NCBI RefSeq assembly: GCF_013363975.1
Contig: NZ_JABWGN010000014.1
Location: 205,708 to 269,707 of the forward strand
DNA: 64,000 nt
Reading direction: 5' to 3'
From: Nonomuraea montanisoli
GTDB lineage: Bacteria; Actinomycetota; Actinomycetes; Streptosporangiales; Streptosporangiaceae
Shown here: positions 60,174 through 64,000 of the stretch, one piece after another
How the letters are laid out: every line of letters begins with the position of its first letter
Numbering within the stretch: the first letter of the stretch is position 1
The notes under the pieces: generated by a model
Database searches by the model: none
What the model was told of the DNA's origin: nothing
The model's input: the letters and a program-made list of their open reading frames with translations, nothing else
Made by a program: the position numbers and the translations under genes

Positions 60174-60377
60174 TCAGGCGGGGGTGATGTTCTCCGCCTG
60201 CGGGCCCTTCTGGCCCTGGGTGATGTCGAAGCTCACCTTCTGGCCCTCGTGCAGCTCGCGGAAGCCGCGGCCCGCGATGTTGGAGTAGTGGGCGAAGACG
60301 TCGGCGCCGCCGCCGTCCTGCTCGATGAAGCCGAAGCCCTTCTCCGCGTTGAACCACTTCACGGTACCGGTCGCCAT
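60174..60377 (-). CDS. cspA: cold-shock protein
   Basis: AAGGAG precedes ATG 60377; 67 residues. RNP1 is KGFGFIE and RNP2 is VFAHY, in a full-length CSD (MATGTVKWFNAEKGFGFIEQ). It binds single-stranded RNA/DNA and works as an RNA chaperone. A long untranslated leader and a strong terminator frame it. Confidence 0.95.
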   Translation of the reverse strand: MATGTVKWFNAEKGFGFIEQDGGGADVFAHYSNIAGRGFRELHEGQKVSFDITQGQKGPQAENITPA

Positions 60378-60560
60378 GTCAATCTCCTTCGATAGGCGCA
60401 GGTCTGGGGCCCGCACCTCACGGACCCCGCGTCGCCGCGATGCCCCGCCGGAAATGACCGGAAAACAAAAGGCGCCCGAGGGGTCGGATCCCGTCAGGCG
60501 CACACACGTTCATGGGTACCACACTGCAACGGGTATGAGCTTACCACGGTCTCCGGACCA
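60378..60560 (-). promoter_or_regulatory. probable long 5' leader of the cold-shock gene
   Basis: About 180 bases upstream of the start contain no gene but include a C/G-rich segment and a lower-GC stretch GGCGCCTTTTGTTTTCCGG. Long structured leaders are usual for csp genes, where they control translation at low temperature. The promoter cannot be pinpointed. Confidence 0.4.
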
Positions 60561-60658
60561 CGATTCTCCCACCAGATTGGCGACGTTTGCCCAGACTGTT
60601 CCCTGTTTTCGGGAAGCCGGGCCGCTCGCTCCGGCGCGGACGGTCAAAGATCGGCGGG

Positions 60659-61609
60659 CTACCGGGCGAAGCGGTTCAGCAGTTTCTCGGCCCCGGCGAA
60701 GGCGGCGACCACGTCGGCCGCCGTGCGGCGCTCGCGCACCAGCCCCACCCCCTGGCCCACGTAGATGAAGGCGGTGTCGAAGTCGCCTTCGCGGCGGGCC
60801 GCCTCCAGGTCGGCCCGCGCGCTCTCGTCGGCGGCCAGCTCGTCCTCCCGGCCCGCCCACCGGTCGAAGAAGGCGTTGCGCAGGGCCCGCCCGCCGTACT
60901 CGACCGGCCAGCCGAGCCGCTGCGCCACGTCGAAGACCCGCCCGTACGCCGTGTCGGTCTCCGCCGCCTCCAGCAGGCGCCGCCTGGCCGCCTGCGAGAT
61001 CGTCGTCTCCTCGCAGCCCATGAACGCCGTGCCCACCCAGGCGCCCTCGGCACCCGCGGCCAGCACGGCGGCGAGTCCGCGGGCCGTGGCGACGCCCCCG
61101 GCGGCCAGCACCGGGATCCGCACCGCGTCGAGCACGCCCTCCAGGAGGGGCAGCGTCGCCACGTCTGCGCGGCCGTGGCCGCCGCCCTCGGCGCCGCGCG
61201 CCACGACGGCGTCCACCCCGGCCCGCTCGGCGGCCAGCGCCTCCTCCGTGGTGCCGGCCTGGGTGACGACCGTGATGCCCGCCCGCCGCAGCTCTCCGAC
61301 ATAAGGCTCGTACGGCCCGAAACTCACGGACACGACCGCGGGCCGGGCGTCGAGGACGGCCTGGAGCTGGGCGGGGTTGCCGGACAGCGCCCACGCCATG
61401 AGCCCGATCCCGTACGGCCGGCCGGTCGCGGCGGCGACCGACGCCTGCTCCCCGATCCACTCGGCCGTGGCGGCGGCCGGCACGCCGAACATGCCGAGCG
61501 CCCCGGCGGCGGACACCGCGGCGGCCAGCCGGCCCGCTCCCACCCCTGCCATGGGCGCCCCCACCAGGGGCACGGTCAGGTCGAACCGCTCGGTGAGCCA
61601 CGTGCGCAT
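60659..61609 (-). CDS. nitronate monooxygenase (2-nitropropane dioxygenase-like)
   Basis: AGGAG lies six bases before ATG 61609; 316 residues. The TIM-barrel motifs are clear: PLVGAPMAGVGAGRLAAAVS, VVSVSFGPYEP, VVTQAGTTEEALAAERAGVD, ARGAEGGGHGR and VLAAGGVATARGLAAVLAAG, with the FMN-binding GTAFMGCEET. The enzyme oxidises nitronates, toxic metabolites such as propionate-3-nitronate. Confidence 0.92.
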   Translation of the reverse strand: MRTWLTERFDLTVPLVGAPMAGVGAGRLAAAVSAAGALGMFGVPAAATAEWIGEQASVAAATGRPYGIGLMAWALSGNPAQLQAVLDARPAVVSVSFGPYEPYVGELRRAGITVVTQAGTTEEALAAERAGVDAVVARGAEGGGHGRADVATLPLLEGVLDAVRIPVLAAGGVATARGLAAVLAAGAEGAWVGTAFMGCEETTISQAARRRLLEAAETDTAYGRVFDVAQRLGWPVEYGGRALRNAFFDRWAGREDELAADESARADLEAARREGDFDTAFIYVGQGVGLVRERRTAADVVAAFAGAEKLLNRFAR

Positions 61610-61828
61610 GACGATCTCCTCGTACCGGTTCCGCCCGCGGAGGGCCTGACCATCGCCACCCTGCCATGCCCGCCACGCCGTGCCCGTCATCGCCCCTCCC
61701 CGGCGCGCCGGTCGAGCCTCGCCCACCTCCCCCGGGTCGAGCCTCCCCCACCTCCCCGCTTCATGGGGGCCGAGCGTCCCCCTCCCGCGCGTCTCACGGA
61801 GGGGCTGAGTGCCGCGCTCCCTCGGCCC

Positions 61829-62064
61829 CACGAGGAGGCCGAAAGTCACCCTCCCCCCGCGCCTCACGAGGACGCCGGAAGCCACCTTCCCCCTCGCGCC
61901 TCATGGGGAGGCCGGAAGCCACCCTCCCCGCAGCTCACGCGGAGGCCGGAAGCCACCCTGTCCCGCATCCCACGCGGAGGCCGGAAGGCACCCTGTCCCG
62001 CGTCCCACCCGGAGGCCGGAAGGCACCTCCGCGCACCTCACGCGGGAGGCCGGGAGTCACCCGC
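61829..62064. repeat. about 35-bp degenerate tandem repeat, seven copies
   Basis: Units of the form CACGCGGAGGCCGGAAGCCA plus a C-rich spacer repeat seven times, with lengths 33-37. The rightmost unit contains the stop codon of the solute-binding protein gene (62057). The array fills most of the gap to the nitronate monooxygenase gene; no other gene is seen in 61610-62056. Confidence 0.85.
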
Positions 62065-63397
62065 CCGCGGTGAAGAGGGCGTTGACCCGCTGGTTGGCGG
62101 CCGTGAGCGCGGTGCGGGCGTCCTTCTGGCCGAGCCAGATCTCCTCCATCGCCGTGCCAACGATCTGGTCGATCTCGTCGCCGTGGTCGCTCACCGGCAG
62201 CAGGAACGTGCCACCCTGCGCGTCGGCCTGGCTGGTGAAGGCGCTGACGTCCCGGTGCGCCGCCTTGTGCGCCTCGATGGCGCGCTTGGTGGACGAGGTG
62301 ATGGCCGGGAACGCCACGGCGCTGTCGGCGACGATGTCCTGGCAGGCGGTCGAGCCGAGGAACTTCACCCACTTCCACGCCGCCTCGGGGTGCTCGGTGC
62401 CCGCGTAGATGGTGTCGGCCAGGCCGTTGAAGGCGGACTTGCGGCCCTGGGGCCCGGTCGGCAGCGGGGCGAAGGCGAACTTCTGCTCCGTCGAGTCCAG
62501 GTACGTCTTGATCATCCAGGAGCCGGTGATGCCCAGCGCCCCCTTGCCGGAGCCGAGCACGACGTCGGGCCCGAGGGAGCTCTTCTTGTCGTAGGGCGCC
62601 GCGTAGCCCTTGTCCATGAGCCGCTTGAACCAGGTGGCGGTCTCGGCCAGCTTCGGGTCGTCGTAGAAGTACTTGGTGCCGAACGGGTTCTTGTCGATGT
62701 AGCTGAAGCCGTTGGAGACGGCCAGGTCGCCCCAGCCGTTCTGCCCCTGGGAGCCGTCGTTGATCTCCGGGACGATCCCGTACACGGCAATCTTCGACTT
62801 GTCGAAGCCGGGCTCGTCGCCGCGCCGGCCGGAGGTGTCGACGGTGAGCCTGGCCAGGGCCTTCTCGAAGGTGCCGCCGTCCGCCGGGCTCCAGGTGAGG
62901 TCGCCCAGGTCGAGGCCGGCCTTCTTGACCATGGCGGTGTTGTAGACGATGGCGATCGTGTCCCAGTCCTTGGGCAGGCCGTACCTCTTGCCGTCCTTGA
63001 CCCACAGGTCGGCCAGGCCGGACCGGTACTGAGCGAAGTCGATCTTGTCCGCCTCGGCCATGGGCGCGATGTCGAGGAGCTGGCCGTTCTTGACGAACTG
63101 CGGGTAGTAGGTCGTCTGCATGGTGATCACGTCGGGGGCCTTGCCGGAGACCATCTGCGTGGTGAGGTTCTGCCAGTACTGGTCCCAGGCGGCCTGATTG
63201 ATCTTGATGGTGATGCCGGGGTTCGCCTTCTGGAAGGCGTCGGCGCACTGCTGGTAGGCGCCCTGCTGGGCGTCGTCCCACAGCGCGTACGTCAGCGTGA
63301 CCGGCCCGTCGTCCGAACCCGAGCCGGAGCCGCCCGAGCCGCCGCAGGCCGCCGTGAGCAGCAGCAGCGCGCCCGCCGCCAGATGCGCCTTGTTCAT
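62057..63397 (-). CDS. extracellular solute-binding lipoprotein, family 1
   Basis: AAGGAG precedes ATG 63397; 446 residues. The lipobox is LTAAC (after HLAAGALLL), followed by a Gly/Ser linker. The binding protein has VTLTYALWDDAQQGAYQQCA, FQKANPGITIKINQAAWDQY, PDVITMQTTYYPQFVKNGQL and HPEAAWKWVKFLGSTACQDI, typical of family 1 sugar (oligosaccharide) binding proteins. The usual permease genes would be expected upstream or downstream but are not in the window. An IS200/IS605-type element starts 60-100 bases upstream. Confidence 0.92.
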   Translation of the reverse strand: MNKAHLAAGALLLLTAACGGSGGSGSGSDDGPVTLTYALWDDAQQGAYQQCADAFQKANPGITIKINQAAWDQYWQNLTTQMVSGKAPDVITMQTTYYPQFVKNGQLLDIAPMAEADKIDFAQYRSGLADLWVKDGKRYGLPKDWDTIAIVYNTAMVKKAGLDLGDLTWSPADGGTFEKALARLTVDTSGRRGDEPGFDKSKIAVYGIVPEINDGSQGQNGWGDLAVSNGFSYIDKNPFGTKYFYDDPKLAETATWFKRLMDKGYAAPYDKKSSLGPDVVLGSGKGALGITGSWMIKTYLDSTEQKFAFAPLPTGPQGRKSAFNGLADTIYAGTEHPEAAWKWVKFLGSTACQDIVADSAVAFPAITSSTKRAIEAHKAAHRDVSAFTSQADAQGGTFLLPVSDHGDEIDQIVGTAMEEIWLGQKDARTALTAANQRVNALFTAGG

Positions 63398-63454
63398 CGA
63401 AACTCCTTGAGGCTGGAGACTGTGGGCTTCAACCCTGGGAAGGAAGGCCCGGAC

Positions 63455-63503
63455 ATCACCCGCATGTGCTTTACGCGGAGTGGCTGATTCTTGAGCGGGT
63501 GAT
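63455..63503. mobile_element. left-end imperfect palindrome of an IS200/IS605-type element
   Basis: ATCACCCGC (63455-63463) pairs with GCGGGTGAT (63495-63503), with a smaller CCGC/GCGG hairpin inside. Such a subterminal hairpin just before tnpB is what IS200/IS605 elements have at their left end. The right end is outside the window. Confidence 0.55.
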
Positions 63504-63519
63504 TCGTCACAATCGATCT

Positions 63520-64000
63520 GTGAGGACGGCGTACAAGTGCCGGGCGTACCCGACGCCCGAGCAGGCCGGCGTGCTGAATCGCACGTTCGGCTGCGTGCGC
63601 GTCGTCTGGAACCGCACCCTGGCCTGGCGGCACGCCCGGTACCGCACCGAGCGGGCGAAGACCGGTTTCACCCAGGCCAACGCCTACCTCACCGCGATGA
63701 AGGCCACCGATGAGCTGGCATGGCTGAACGAGGTGTCCTCGGTCCCGTTGCAGCAGGCGATCCGGCACCAGCAGGCGGCGTTCACCAACTACTTCACCGG
63801 ACGCGCCCGCTATCCGCGCTACAAGTCCCGCACCGGACGGCAGTCGGCCGAATACACCCGTTCGGGGTTTCGCTACCGTGACGGGCGGCTGTTCCTCGCG
63901 AAGACGGACGCGCCCCTGGCGTTCACCTGGTCCTGGCCCGACGTGGACCCGGCCTCGATCGACCCGACCACGGTGACCGTCTCCCGGGACCCGTGCGGGC
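63520..64000 (+). CDS. tnpB: TnpB (IS605 OrfB-type) RNA-guided nuclease, N-terminal part, partial at window end
   Basis: The frame is open from GTG 63499 or 63520 to the end of the window. It reads VRTAYKCRAYPTPEQAGVLN, then RTFGCVRVVWNRTLAWRHAR, then LNEVSSVPLQQAIRHQQAAF, FTGRARYPRYKSR, the N-terminal OrfB_HTH/TnpB pattern. The RuvC and zinc-finger parts are not in the window. TnpB proteins are RNA-guided nucleases that help keep their element. No tnpA is seen on the left side, so the element may be a TnpB-only (IS1341-like) type. Confidence 0.85.
   Translation, partial: MRTAYKCRAYPTPEQAGVLNRTFGCVRVVWNRTLAWRHARYRTERAKTGFTQANAYLTAMKATDELAWLNEVSSVPLQQAIRHQQAAFTNYFTGRARYPRYKSRTGRQSAEYTRSGFRYRDGRLFLAKTDAPLAFTWSWPDVDPASIDPTTVTVSRDPCG

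Noticed and set aside
61829..62064. Possible CRISPR array
   Set aside because: Units are adjacent, degenerate and without unique spacers, and no cas genes are present. It is an ordinary tandem array at a gene end.
60587..63487. Plus-strand open frame of 966 codons over the nitronate monooxygenase and binding-protein genes
   Set aside because: Low-complexity translation; the minus strand has two complete genes with domains and ribosome sites.
1..64000. tRNA and rRNA genes
   Set aside because: I saw no cloverleaf-type sequence with conserved tRNA arms and no rRNA sequence. A covariance-model scan would be needed to exclude a tRNA fully.

Overview
The window is very GC-rich DNA, with third codon positions almost all G or C, frequent GTG starts and many ATGA/GTGA gene overlaps. 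Gene content (PadR/ABC/FtsX modules, XRE-TPR regulators, GlnR-type nitrate assimilation genes, GH2/LacI/ABC sugar loci, many decayed IS5/IS630 pieces) fits a filamentous actinobacterium, most likely Streptosporangiales (Nonomuraea-like). That taxonomic call is inference from style and content.

Layout. 1-4.4 kb: 3' end of a penicillin-binding protein, then a coupled PadR regulator / ABC ATPase / FtsX permease set. 4.5-8.5 kb: serine hydrolase, phosphoesterase, alpha/beta hydrolase and a divergent AraC regulator. 8.5-13.3 kb: an insertion-sequence graveyard (IS5-type and IS630-type transposase remnants, a ROK fragment) around a GNAT acetyltransferase and an aminoglycoside-phosphotransferase-like kinase. 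13.3-18.3 kb: NicO-type metal exporter coupled to a large secreted phosphoesterase fused to a PQQ-type propeller. 18.4-22.3 kb: a compact thioamide-RiPP-type gene set on the minus strand: EgtD-like methyltransferase, a 46-residue candidate precursor peptide, YcaO, TfuA. 22.4-29.1 kb: DoxX-like and DUF1062 proteins, a methyltransferase, a histidine kinase/response regulator pair, a secreted lipase-like hydrolase and a SnoaL-like protein. 29.1-33.2 kb: decayed DUF218 and ABC transporter genes, a SUKH protein and a MOSC protein. 33.2-35.4 kb: a MerR regulator fused to a peroxiredoxin, plus a GGCT/M24-peptidase operon that has the same promoter. 35.5-40.6 kb: XRE-TPR regulator with an S9 peptidase, a TPR protein and a GNAT. 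41-48.6 kb: complete assimilatory nitrate/nitrite operon (transporter, nitrate reductase, flavoprotein, NirB, NirD). 48.6-55.8 kb: GH2 beta-mannosidase, LacI regulator and an RbsABC-like sugar transporter. 55.9-63.4 kb: FRG protein, DUF2975/HTH pair, VOC protein, truncated GH84, STAS antagonist, cold-shock protein, nitronate monooxygenase and a family-1 solute-binding lipoprotein. The last 0.5 kb is the start of a TnpB gene of an IS200/IS605-type element.

Two sequence-level themes cut across the window. A dispersed, strongly palindromic repeat of about 100-200 bp occurs five times (13.1, 29.1, 30.0, 39.9 and 40.8 kb). Short tandem arrays (15-53 bp units) are common, and several start exactly at the 3' end of a gene with the stop codon inside the first unit. 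In the histidine kinase/response regulator pair, the array has turned an ATGA overlap into a chain of two coupled 14-codon mini-ORFs. The strongest candidates for undescribed biology are the 46-residue precursor with its YcaO/TfuA/EgtD-like genes, the MerR-peroxiredoxin regulon and the dispersed repeat family.
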